Below, one piece after another: positions 53,784 to 61,125 of a stretch of 64,000 nucleotides of DNA. A program made the translations under genes and the position numbers. The notes below the pieces were generated by a model, which was not told the DNA's origin, searched no databases, and saw nothing but the letters and a program-made list of their open reading frames with translations. The DNA comes from CAZKNJ01 sp964554185 (GTDB lineage: Bacteria > 4484-113), in NCBI GenBank assembly GCA_964554185.1, contig CAZKNJ010000003.1, forward strand, positions 1 through 64,000, written 5' to 3'. Positions within the stretch are counted from its first letter, which is position 1, and each line of letters opens with the position of its first letter.

Positions 53784-55315
53784 CGGTTGCTCCTTGCGCG
53801 CGTTACCCAGGCGTCCGGCCTGGCGGACTGGGGAGCGGCAGCTTGGGTGTCAGGGTGGGCGCGCTCGCGTGCGAGATAAGCTATCAGCGCGGAGGCGATT
53901 GCCACATCGCGCATGTCTTCTTCCGCGCCCTTTCCCGTGATGAACTCCTTGATCTTCTCCGGCGTGAAGTTGCGGTCAACAAAACTGGTGGAGAACTTGC
54001 CGGAAACGAAATCGGGGTGCGACATCACGTAGATATGGAACGGTATAGTCGTCTTAACGCCGGTGATGATGAACTCGCGCAGCGCCCGCTGCATCTTGCG
54101 GATGGCGGTTAGGCGGTCGGAGCCGTAGGTTATCAGTTTGCCCACCAGCGAGTCGTAGTGCATCGGTATGGTGTAGCCCTCATAGGCGGACGAATCCAGC
54201 CTCACGCCATTGCCCATCGGCGGGATGTACCGGTTGATTCTCCCCAGCGCCGGCAGGAAGTCGCGCAGCGGATCCTCCGCATTGATGCGCGTCTCAATGG
54301 AGTGGCCGCGCACCACAATGTCCTTCTGCTTGAAGGACTGCTTCCTGCCCTCGGCCACCAGTATCTGCTCGCGCACGAGGTCGGTTCCCGTCACCTGTTC
54401 GGTTACCGGGTGCTCCACCTGCAGGCGCGTGTTCATCTCAATGAAATAAAACTCGCCGCTGCGGTCCATCAGGAACTCCACAGTCCCCGCGCCCGCATAG
54501 TTGCCGCTTTTGGCGACCTTCACTGCCGCTTCGCCGAGCGAGTGGCGCATCTCCTCGGTCACCACCGCGCTGGGCGCTTCCTCAAGGAGCTTCTGGTGCC
54601 GCCGCTGGATGGAGCACTCGCGCTCGCCGAAGTGCACGATATTGCCGTGGGTGTCGCCCATTATCTGCACTTCAATGTGGCGCGGCTCCTCAATGTACTT
54701 CTCCAGAAACACCTTGTCGCTGGCGAACGCGCCCATGCTCTCGCTCTGCGCAGAGTGGAAAGCCCTGGCGAAGTCGTCCTTGTCGCGGACCACTCGCATC
54801 CCGCGGCCGCCGCCGCCCGCAGCAGCCTTGATGATGACCGGGAGCTTTATTTCGTCCAGCGCCTTCAGCCCGTCCTCCATCTTGGAGACAGGCTTCAGTG
54901 TGCCCGGCACCCCGCGCACGCCCGCCTTTTCGGCCATATTCTTGGCGATAAGTTTGTCGCCGAAATCATGGATGCATTTGGAGGTCGGCCCCACGAAGAT
55001 GATGTTTTCGTCCTCCAGCGCCTTGGCGAAATCGGCGTTTTCGGCCAGGAAGCCGTAGCCCGGATGAACCGCGTCAATGTGGTTGCGCTTGCAGATGTCC
55101 ACAATGAGCGGGATGTTGAGATAGGTTTCCTGCGGAGTATTGCCCGGCAGCCGGTAGCTGCTGCGCGCTTGCACAATGTGCAGCGCGTTCCGGTCGGCGT
55201 CAGAATACAGCGCATCGGGTTCGATGCTCATCTCGCGGCAGGTGCGGATGACGCGCAGCGCGATTTCGCCCCGGTTGGCGACGAGCAGCCGTTTGATCCT
55301 TCTAGGTTTTGGCAT
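53780..55315 (-). CDS. accC: Biotin carboxylase (acyl-CoA carboxylase subunit)
   Basis: 511 residues. ATP-grasp enzyme with LLVANRGEIALRVIRTCREM, the HPGYGFLAENADFAKAL segment, the glycine loop KAAAGGGGRGMRVV, the ECSIQRRHQKLLEEAPS block and EMNTRLQVEHPVTEQVTGTDLV, so all catalytic motifs of biotin carboxylase are present. It carboxylates biotin on the carrier encoded next. It is about 60 residues longer than E. coli AccC at the C-terminus, including a helical tail. The start overlaps meaB by 14 bases and the stop overlaps the carrier gene, indicating translational coupling. Confidence 0.93.
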   Translation of the reverse strand: MPKPRRIKRLLVANRGEIALRVIRTCREMSIEPDALYSDADRNALHIVQARSSYRLPGNTPQETYLNIPLIVDICKRNHIDAVHPGYGFLAENADFAKALEDENIIFVGPTSKCIHDFGDKLIAKNMAEKAGVRGVPGTLKPVSKMEDGLKALDEIKLPVIIKAAAGGGGRGMRVVRDKDDFARAFHSAQSESMGAFASDKVFLEKYIEEPRHIEVQIMGDTHGNIVHFGERECSIQRRHQKLLEEAPSAVVTEEMRHSLGEAAVKVAKSGNYAGAGTVEFLMDRSGEFYFIEMNTRLQVEHPVTEQVTGTDLVREQILVAEGRKQSFKQKDIVVRGHSIETRINAEDPLRDFLPALGRINRYIPPMGNGVRLDSSAYEGYTIPMHYDSLVGKLITYGSDRLTAIRKMQRALREFIITGVKTTIPFHIYVMSHPDFVSGKFSTSFVDRNFTPEKIKEFITGKGAEEDMRDVAIASALIAYLARERAHPDTQAAAPQSARPDAWVTRARSNR

Positions 55316-56294
55316 CGGTGATGTCCTCAGCGAGTGAGCGCATAATCATAGCGCATACCGCGTCCGCCGCGGCGTAAGTGTCCAGTTCCCGGCTCTCCAC
55401 CTTGGCGGCCAGTTCGCGCAGCGATGCTTTGTGTCGCGCGTCTTCCAGCATGTAGCCTTTGATGCGGCTTTCCACCAGGAAGCGGATTTCATTGGCAAGC
55501 TGGCGTCGCCGCTTGTCCGCCACTAGCCCGTGCTCAGTGAGAAATGATAGGTGCTCGGAGAAGTACCCGAGAATTTCGCACACGCCGGTGTCGTCCACCG
55601 CGCTCATGGTTAGAACTGGCGGCACCCACTGCAGCCTGCCGTCCACCATCCCCAGCAGCGACTTGATCTCGGTCGCCAGTCCGTCGGCGCCCGGCCGGTC
55701 GGCCTTGTTCACTGCGTAGATGTCCGCGACTTCCATAACTCCGGCCTTCATTGTCTGGACGCCGTCGCCGCTCTCCGGCGAGAGGATAAGCACTACCGTG
55801 TCCGCGATGTCCACGATATCAAAGCCCGTCTGCCCCATGCCTACGGTTTCAATGATCACGGTGTCCACCCCGAACGTTTCCAGCACCCGCACGATGTTGG
55901 CGGTGGCCGCCGACAGACCGCCGAGCGAGCCGCGGCTGCCCAGGCTGCGGATGTACACTTGCGGGTCGTTCTGCACCCCCACCATGCGCACGCGGTCGCC
56001 CAAGATCGCGCCGCCGGAGAAAGGAGAGGTGGGATCTACCGCCACCACGCCCACGCGCTGGTCTTGCGCCCGCAGCTCTTGCACCAGCCGGTTCGCCACC
56101 GTGCTTTTGCCCACGCCGGGGCTGCCGGTGATGCCCAGGCGCGGTTTCTTCTCGTAGTAAGGCGTCAGGGCGGGAATGAACTGCGGGGCGAAGGACGGGT
56201 CGTCCTCCAGCGCGCTCATCGCTTTGGCCACTGCGCGGATGTCGCGTTCGCGAATGCGGTTGACGAGCGCCTGATGGTCGGTGAGATCAATCAC
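55302..56294 (-). CDS. meaB: Methylmalonyl-CoA mutase-associated GTPase MeaB
   Basis: 330 residues of the MeaB/ArgK G3E-type GTPase family: P-loop GITGSPGVGKSTVANRL (57-64 core), AVDPTSPFSGGAILGDRVRM, the switch EVGM-like IETVGMGQTGFDIVDIADT, and base motif AVNKADRPGAD. It loads and protects adenosylcobalamin in methylmalonyl-CoA mutase. The mutase itself is not in the window. Overlap with the preceding NHL lipoprotein gene (ATGA) and the following biotin carboxylase places it in the propionyl-CoA to succinyl-CoA context. Confidence 0.94.
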   Translation of the reverse strand: MIDLTDHQALVNRIRERDIRAVAKAMSALEDDPSFAPQFIPALTPYYEKKPRLGITGSPGVGKSTVANRLVQELRAQDQRVGVVAVDPTSPFSGGAILGDRVRMVGVQNDPQVYIRSLGSRGSLGGLSAATANIVRVLETFGVDTVIIETVGMGQTGFDIVDIADTVVLILSPESGDGVQTMKAGVMEVADIYAVNKADRPGADGLATEIKSLLGMVDGRLQWVPPVLTMSAVDDTGVCEILGYFSEHLSFLTEHGLVADKRRRQLANEIRFLVESRIKGYMLEDARHKASLRELAAKVESRELDTYAAADAVCAMIMRSLAEDITDAKT

Positions 56295-57541
56295 GCTTGG
56301 CCGCCGCTGGATTCCCGGTGGGTTTCCTCTTGCTGCTGGCGCTCATGCTCCAGCACGAGGTCGCGCGGGCCGTAGGCGAATACGCGGTTGCTGGATAGCT
56401 CGGAGACGAAGACGAAACCTTCCGGGCTGGTGCATACGTAGGTCGGGACGCGCAGTTCCGGGTGCTCCAGCCGGTAAAGCGGCTCAAACTTGGCGGAGAA
56501 CGCCCACACGCCGGGGCTGGGGTCGTACAGGTCCGAGACGTAAATGACGTCGTCGTCCTTCGCTACCGCGATGTCAACCGGCTCGCCGAACTTCATTGCG
56601 CGGCCCAGCCCGCTCCCCTCCACCGAGTCCAGATAGCCGCCCTTGTCGGTGTAAATCTGGATGCGGACATTGTTGTGGTCAACCACCAGCACCTTGTCCC
56701 GGTAGAACGCAATGCCATTGGGATAGTCAAACTGGTTCGTCCCTGAACCGCTCTGTATCCACTCAAACTTGCGGCGCGCCTGCTGCTCCGGGTTGGGCAC
56801 GGCGTACACCTGCGAGAGGTAGGCACGCAGGTTCTGGTTGAAACTCTTGCCGTTGCCGAAGACGAATCGCTCCTGCTCCAGATCGTATACTTGAAAGCCG
56901 CTGTTCATGAAGTCGGTCACCGCCGCCCAGCCCCTTTTCTCGTCAATGTCCACAAAACCGGGAAGCAGCGCGGCGAGATCGTATTTACGGACGTACTTGC
57001 CCTCCGGCGTGAAGCGTATCAGCTCCGGCGTCATCATCGCCGCATCGGTGTCGGCGCGTGAATGAAAGGCGTTGAGCACCATTACATCGCCTTGGTATAG
57101 CGCCACATCCAGCGCGCGGAAGAACTGGCGGTCGGCGATGGCCTGTACTACGGCGGGATCCATCAACTCGGACTCGGGCGCATCCATATTCTGCGCCAGC
57201 TTCGCCTCGGTTACGCCGAAGTAGTCCACGTCCAGCCCGCTGCCGAAGGACCCGAGGTACTTGCCGTAGTAGTCAAAAATCTGCACTCGCGCCAGCTGCT
57301 GGTCGCAGACGTACAGCCGGCCGCCCGCCGCCGCCAGGCCGCCGATGCGCTTGAACTCGCCCTCGCCGGCGCCGGGCCCGCCGAACGCGCCGATGAAAGC
57401 GAGCCGCGAAGGCGCGTTGGCAGTTTCCATTGGCAGCTTTCCCGACATCAGCTTGGCCTGGTCGGGGCTGACCGGGCACGACGCCAGGCTCGCGGATGCT
57501 GCCGCTGTGATGAGTATTAGGAGTAATCGTGTGAATCTCAT
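56291..57541 (-). CDS. NHL-type beta-propeller lipoprotein
   Basis: 416 residues. Signal peptide with lipobox (SLASC, Cys22). Six-bladed propeller pattern of NHL repeats: GEFKRIGGLAAAGGRLYVCD, ARVQIFDYYGKYLGSFGSG, FDYPNGIAFYRDKVLVVDH, NNVRIQIYTDKGGYLDSV, MKFGEPVDIAVAKDDDVIYVSD. ATG at 57541 directly precedes the signal peptide; an upstream in-frame start would run into ribBA. It begins four bases after the ribBA stop and overlaps meaB. An exported propeller between two metabolic genes is unexpected; it may be only co-transcribed. Confidence 0.85.
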   Translation of the reverse strand: MRFTRLLLILITAAASASLASCPVSPDQAKLMSGKLPMETANAPSRLAFIGAFGGPGAGEGEFKRIGGLAAAGGRLYVCDQQLARVQIFDYYGKYLGSFGSGLDVDYFGVTEAKLAQNMDAPESELMDPAVVQAIADRQFFRALDVALYQGDVMVLNAFHSRADTDAAMMTPELIRFTPEGKYVRKYDLAALLPGFVDIDEKRGWAAVTDFMNSGFQVYDLEQERFVFGNGKSFNQNLRAYLSQVYAVPNPEQQARRKFEWIQSGSGTNQFDYPNGIAFYRDKVLVVDHNNVRIQIYTDKGGYLDSVEGSGLGRAMKFGEPVDIAVAKDDDVIYVSDLYDPSPGVWAFSAKFEPLYRLEHPELRVPTYVCTSPEGFVFVSELSSNRVFAYGPRDLVLEHERQQQEETHRESSGGQA

Positions 57542-57545
57542 ATCG

Positions 57546-58772
57546 CTACTCGTCGGCACTGAAGATGTGCCCCATCTTCGTGCGTTTCGTTTCAATGTAG
57601 TCTTTGTTCTCCGCCGTGAGCATGTCCTCCACCGGAATGGATATCCGCTCCACGATGCTGATGCCGTAGGCTTCCAGGCCCACCAGTTTCAGCGGGTTGT
57701 TGGTCATCACGCGAATCTGCTGCGCTCCGAGATCGCGCAGTATCTGCGCACCCACGCCGTAGTCGCGCTTGTCGGGCGGGAAGCCCAGTTGGACATTAGC
57801 CTCCACCGTGTCCAAGCCGTCGTCCTGCAGGTGGTATGCCCGTATCTTGTTGAGCAGGCCGATGCCGCGCCCCTCCTGGCGCAGGTAAACCACGATCCCG
57901 CTCCCGGCTTCGGAGATGCGCTGCATTGCGTAGTGCAGCTGCGGGCCGCAGTCGCAGCGCAGGCTGCCGAACACGTCGCCGGTCAGGCACTCGGAATGCA
58001 CCCGCACCAGCACCGGCTCGTCCGGCTTGATCTCGCCGTACACCAGCGCCACATGGTGCTCGCCGGTAACCGGCACACCGTAGCCGATGACCTTGAAGTC
58101 GCCGAAGATGGTCGGCATGCGCGCAATGTCCACGCGCTCCACCAGCGTTTCGTTGCGCAACCGGTAGCGCACTATATCCTGCACGTGTAGTAGCTTGAGC
58201 CCGTGCTTCTCGGCGAATTCCTGAAGCTGCGGCAGCCGCGCCATTGAGCCGTCCTCATTCATTATTTCGCAGATAACGGCCGCCGGTTTGAGCCCGGCGA
58301 GCCGGCAGAGGTCAACGCTGCCTTCAGTCTGCCCCACGCGCCGCAGCACTCCGCCCTCCACCGCCCGCAGCGGGAACACATGCCCCGGCCGCCGTAGATC
58401 TTCCGGCTTCGCACTCTGGTCCGCCAGCACCTGAACGGTTCTCGCGCGGTCGGCGGCGGAGATGCCGGTGGTAGTGCCCACTCTCGCGTCCACGCTCACC
58501 GTGAACGCCGTGCCGTGCGCCTCGGTGTTGTCCGGCGTCATCAGCGGCAGGTTCAGCGCCTGCAGCCGCTCCAGGGCCATGGGCACACAGACCAGTCCGC
58601 GCCCCTGGGTTGCCATAAAGTTGATGGCTTCGGGCGTGGCCAATTCGGCGGCCATTATCAGGTCGCCTTCGTTCTCGCGGTCATGGTCGTCCATCAGGAT
58701 GACCATCCGCCCGGCGCGCAACTCGGCGAGCGCCTGCTCCACGTGCCGCGCAAACTCGTTATCGTGTTCCAT
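57546..58772 (-). CDS. ribBA: Bifunctional DHBP synthase / GTP cyclohydrolase II
   Basis: 408 residues. The N-terminal RibB domain has [20 protein letters not shown] and [11 protein letters not shown] with the acidic metal site, and [24 protein letters not shown] catalytic loop. The C-terminal RibA domain has [24 protein letters not shown] with the three zinc cysteines and [13 protein letters not shown] with the catalytic Arg region. It makes both riboflavin precursors, the 4-carbon unit from ribulose 5-phosphate and the pyrimidine from GTP. It overlaps ribE by 14 bases. ribD and ribH are not in the window. Confidence 0.96.
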   Translation of the reverse strand: MEHDNEFARHVEQALAELRAGRMVILMDDHDRENEGDLIMAAELATPEAINFMATQGRGLVCVPMALERLQALNLPLMTPDNTEAHGTAFTVSVDARVGTTTGISAADRARTVQVLADQSAKPEDLRRPGHVFPLRAVEGGVLRRVGQTEGSVDLCRLAGLKPAAVICEIMNEDGSMARLPQLQEFAEKHGLKLLHVQDIVRYRLRNETLVERVDIARMPTIFGDFKVIGYGVPVTGEHHVALVYGEIKPDEPVLVRVHSECLTGDVFGSLRCDCGPQLHYAMQRISEAGSGIVVYLRQEGRGIGLLNKIRAYHLQDDGLDTVEANVQLGFPPDKRDYGVGAQILRDLGAQQIRVMTNNPLKLVGLEAYGISIVERISIPVEDMLTAENKDYIETKRTKMGHIFSADE

Positions 58773-59409
58773 AACCAAAACGGGCGAGGTCCTCCAGCGT
58801 CAACTCGCGCCCCTCGCCCAGATGCGCGAGCGCATAATAGACACTCTTCACAATCAGGTCAACTTCCAAATTTACCCGGTCGCTGGGCTTCAGCGTCCCC
58901 AGATTCGTGTCCTCCAGCGTGGCCGGAATCAGGTTCACCGCTAACATTCCGGCCTCCGCCGACCGCACGGTCAGGCTCACCCCGTTCAGCCCCACGCTGG
59001 CGCCGGGAAACACCATCGCGGCCAACTCCTCTGGCAGCTCGCACGTAAGCATCCAGTCCCCACTGCCGGCAGCGCCGTTCGCCGTGACCGCTACCGCGCA
59101 ATCCACGTGCCCCTGCAGGAAGTGGCCGCCGATTTCGTCGCCCGCCTTGAGCGCCGGCTCCAGGTTCACCCGGTCGCTCTTGGCCAGCCCTCCCAGGTTG
59201 GTGGCGTCCAGCGTGGCCTGTAGGATGGAGGCGGTAAAACCATCTTGCGTCACCTCCTCGCAGGTCAGGCAAGCGCCGTTCACCGCTACGGAATCGCCGT
59301 GCGACAGGGCAGGGGCGGTCTTAGGGCAGCGCACGGTCAGGCGGCTGCCGCTGCGCCCGCGCACAAGCGAAACAGCCTCTCCAACCTCCCGAACCAGCCC
59401 GGTGAACAT
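58759..59409 (-). CDS. ribE: Riboflavin synthase, alpha subunit
   Basis: 216 residues with two lumazine-binding repeats: [13 protein letters not shown]..., [17 protein letters not shown] and [17 protein letters not shown] in the first, and [22 protein letters not shown] and [19 protein letters not shown] in the second, the usual pattern. It dismutates two lumazine molecules to riboflavin. The TACAAT promoter box ends nine bases before the ATG, leaving no space for the FMN riboswitch common upstream of rib operons. First gene of a six-gene operon. Confidence 0.95.
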   Translation of the reverse strand: MFTGLVREVGEAVSLVRGRSGSRLTVRCPKTAPALSHGDSVAVNGACLTCEEVTQDGFTASILQATLDATNLGGLAKSDRVNLEPALKAGDEIGGHFLQGHVDCAVAVTANGAAGSGDWMLTCELPEELAAMVFPGASVGLNGVSLTVRSAEAGMLAVNLIPATLEDTNLGTLKPSDRVNLEVDLIVKSVYYALAHLGEGRELTLEDLARFGYGTR

Positions 59410-59418
59410 AGGAGGACT

Positions 59419-59427
59419 ATTGTATCA
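59419..59427 (-). promoter_or_regulatory. Extended -10 promoter of the ribE operon
   Basis: TGATACAAT on the minus strand, nine bases before the ribE ATG. No leader remains for a riboswitch. Confidence 0.5.
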
Positions 59428-59538
59428 GAGGGTGAAGCTCTGAGCGGAATGATGCTTTCTGCCTTGAAGCAGAGGCCCACATAGAAAGTGTCGGTACCCG
59501 CGAGCGACAGCAGTAAATCGCAGAGCGACTGAAAGCAC

Positions 59539-59934
59539 TTACAGCCCTGATCCCTCTTGGATTATTAGGATCAGTATTACCAAAGGCACAAGGAGTACTG
59601 CCAGTCCGATCGGTACCCAACACCATATAAGCGCGGTCCTGGCTGAAGTGTATGCACGGGCATAGTCTCCCCGATCTGCTTTCTTGCTGGCTTGTAGAGA
59701 GTAGGCTATGGCTGGTATTCCAAAGATCGCTAATGGCAACGCGAATAGCGCAGTAATAAGGGTGACGATAACAGCGAACGACAAGTAGTTGGGAATCCTA
59801 ATCGGAGGTTTTGACCGGGACGAAGGCGTTGGCTGTTTAGCGACAAGGTCACTTACTTCAGACAGGCCAAGCCCGCAGCGAAGGCAGAAATTAGTCTTTT
59901 TCTCGTAACGCGCACCGCATTTTGGACAATACAT
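59539..59934 (-). CDS. Zinc-ribbon CD225/dispanin-family membrane protein
   Basis: 131 residues. Double CxxC zinc ribbon at the N-terminus (CPKCG at 3-7 and CLRCG at 17-21), then a short Ser/Pro linker and two membrane segments in the CD225 pattern: IPNYLSFAVIVTLITALFAL-PLAIFGIPAIAYSLQA, then the loop ADRGDYARAYTSARTA, then LIWCWVPIGLAVLLVPLVIL. This matches the family that includes animal IFITM proteins, with the conserved GDY..A...A..A loop. Bacterial members are of unknown function. The gene region is lower in GC than its neighbours. Nearest gene downstream is ribE. Confidence 0.82.
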   Translation of the reverse strand: MYCPKCGARYEKKTNFCLRCGLGLSEVSDLVAKQPTPSSRSKPPIRIPNYLSFAVIVTLITALFALPLAIFGIPAIAYSLQASKKADRGDYARAYTSARTALIWCWVPIGLAVLLVPLVILILIIQEGSGL

Positions 59935-60046
59935 GTCGTCGTCACCAGCTGCGGCAACTGCCTGATTAAGGCTAAATGCGCGCCAGCAGCTAGGATTTAG
60001 ATTACACTCTGCTGAAGTGCTATGTCAAGAGAGCGAAAAGAGCGTT

Positions 60047-60193
60047 CTACAGCCCCTTAATCACCAGCTTCATCGTTGCTTGCACGTCGATCTCGCATAG
60101 CACCCCGGACCCCTCAGGTCTCAGTGCGGTCTTGACGCGCTCCACCGCCTCCGCGAAACTGCAATCCAGTTTCTTGGTGAAGTATTAACTCAT
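60047..60193 (-). pseudogene. Truncated DUF302 pseudogene with an early stop
   Basis: An ATG preceded by GGGGAGATAC opens a 49-codon frame whose third codon is TAA. The codons after it read YFTKKLDCSFAEAVERVKTAL and then EGSGVLCEIDVQATMK, which is the N-terminal part of DUF302 proteins (form FxEAVERVKxALxxEGFGVLxEIDVxATLK). The frame ends with LVIKGL and a TAG, where the family would continue for about 80 more residues. The gene therefore has both a nonsense codon near the start and a lost C-terminal part. It lies 18 bases after the TPR-like gene on the same strand. Confidence 0.7.
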
Positions 60194-60211
60194 GTATCTC
60201 CCCGCCTCGCC

Positions 60212-60688
60212 TTACGGCTGAACGTAACCGGGCACGCTGGCCAGGTCGCCGAAGAAGATCTTGCGGTCTTCCTCGCCAGCGATAGCCTCTCCCGCCTTCT
60301 GCGCGAGCTGCAAGTGCTTATCGCGTTCACCCTCGTTACTCCCAACCGCATGCGCCCGCGCCAACGCCTCATACGCGAAGGCGATATCGAAGTCCGCGAT
60401 GCCGTTGGCCTCGCAAATCTCCAGGCACCGCTTTGCGTAATGCAGCGCCGGATCTGCCTTGCCCAAGACCGCGTACACCCGCGAGATGAGCCAGACGCCC
60501 CTTGCGTGGTTCACCGGCGTTCCGGCCTGCAGCCAGTGGTAGCACGAGGCGTGCGCCGCGTGCAGCATCTGCTCGTCTTCTTCCGGCGTTCGGTCTGGCT
60601 TATCCATCATTGTCCAGACCAGGTTGTTCAGCTCAATGCCGAAGCGCTTGTGCAAACCAAGGTTCCCCGTTTGCTCCTTTTCAGCCAT
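60212..60688 (-). CDS. Conserved TPR-like cytoplasmic protein
   Basis: 158 residues, no signal peptide. The ATG at 60688 follows GGAGGGG; an ATG four codons upstream lies inside that site. The sequence is helical, with two TPR-like hairpins (ARGVWLISRVYAVLGKADPALHYAKRCLEI and DFDIAFAYEALARAHAV in pattern) and the conserved opening LHKRFGIELNNLVW and HAAHASCYHWLQAGTPVNHAR. I recognise it as a conserved hypothetical family without a known role. A TGGTAAACT box lies upstream. It is followed by a broken DUF302 gene, so the two probably formed an operon. Confidence 0.75.
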   Translation of the reverse strand: MAEKEQTGNLGLHKRFGIELNNLVWTMMDKPDRTPEEDEQMLHAAHASCYHWLQAGTPVNHARGVWLISRVYAVLGKADPALHYAKRCLEICEANGIADFDIAFAYEALARAHAVGSNEGERDKHLQLAQKAGEAIAGEEDRKIFFGDLASVPGYVQP

Positions 60689-60721
60689 AGACCCCTCCAT
60701 AAAGTCAGAAACTCCGCGTCC

Positions 60722-60730
60722 AGTTTACCA
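60722..60730 (-). promoter_or_regulatory. Extended -10 promoter of the TPR-like gene
   Basis: TGGTAAACT on the minus strand, 33 nt before the ATG at 60688, with GGAGGGG between. Confidence 0.4.
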
Positions 60731-60763
60731 TTTTCCCACCGGGATTGCCCACTGCTAAATCCC

Positions 60764-60973
60764 TCAGCCGCCGCCCTGCCAGCCCCGGGTCACCTTGCCG
60801 TCATCCTCTACGATGACCGGCACAATCCGCTTGCCCGTGAGTTTCACTATCTCCGGAATGCGCCTGGACTCCACACTGAGGTTGACCTCTATGAACTCCA
60901 CACCCTTGGAAACATGGTACTCCTTCGCTGCGGCACAATAGGGGCAACCGGTCTTCGTATAGATGATAACCAT
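60764..60973 (-). CDS. Glutaredoxin-like protein
   Basis: 69 residues with VIIYTKTGCPYCAAAKEYH (active site CPYC at 10-13), the cis-proline block RIVPVIVEDDGK and a GWQGGG ending. This is the short glutaredoxin form of about 70-80 residues that uses a glutathione or low-molecular-weight thiol. The ATG at 60973 is preferred over an in-frame ATG six codons earlier because a TGCTAAAAT box occupies that space, ending eight bases upstream. Single gene. Confidence 0.87.
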   Translation of the reverse strand: MVIIYTKTGCPYCAAAKEYHVSKGVEFIEVNLSVESRRIPEIVKLTGKRIVPVIVEDDGKVTRGWQGGG

Positions 60974-60981
60974 AGGCGGCG

Positions 60982-60990
60982 ATTTTAGCA
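60982..60990 (-). promoter_or_regulatory. Extended -10 promoter of the glutaredoxin gene
   Basis: TGCTAAAAT on the minus strand, eight bases before the ATG at 60973; leaderless mRNA predicted. Confidence 0.5.
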
Positions 60991-61035
60991 TAGGGCAAAC
61001 CCCCCTTCATCCCCAAGACTTATGTGGCTTAACTG

Positions 61036-61044
61036 TGGTAGAAT
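61036..61044 (+). promoter_or_regulatory. Extended -10 promoter of the tryptophanase-like gene
   Basis: TGGTAGAAT, followed by a leader of about 75 bases that contains a small GGACT/AGTCC inverted repeat. No Trp-containing leader peptide like TnaC is apparent. Confidence 0.5.
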
Positions 61045-61125
61045 GGCGGTAAGAAGGACTCCAGTCCAAGAACGAAGTTCCAGCCCAGTCCTCCGCCAAG
61101 TGAAGGAACTATCAATGGAGGAACT

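Noticed and set aside
53256..55315. Reading accC and the carrier as the fatty-acid-synthesis acetyl-CoA carboxylase
   Set aside because: Not excluded, but the overlap with meaB and the non-AccB-like N-terminus of the carrier favour an acyl/propionyl-CoA carboxylase.
59410..59538. Possible FMN riboswitch upstream of ribE
   Set aside because: The promoter box ends nine bases before the ribE ATG, and none of the conserved FMN-element helices is visible.
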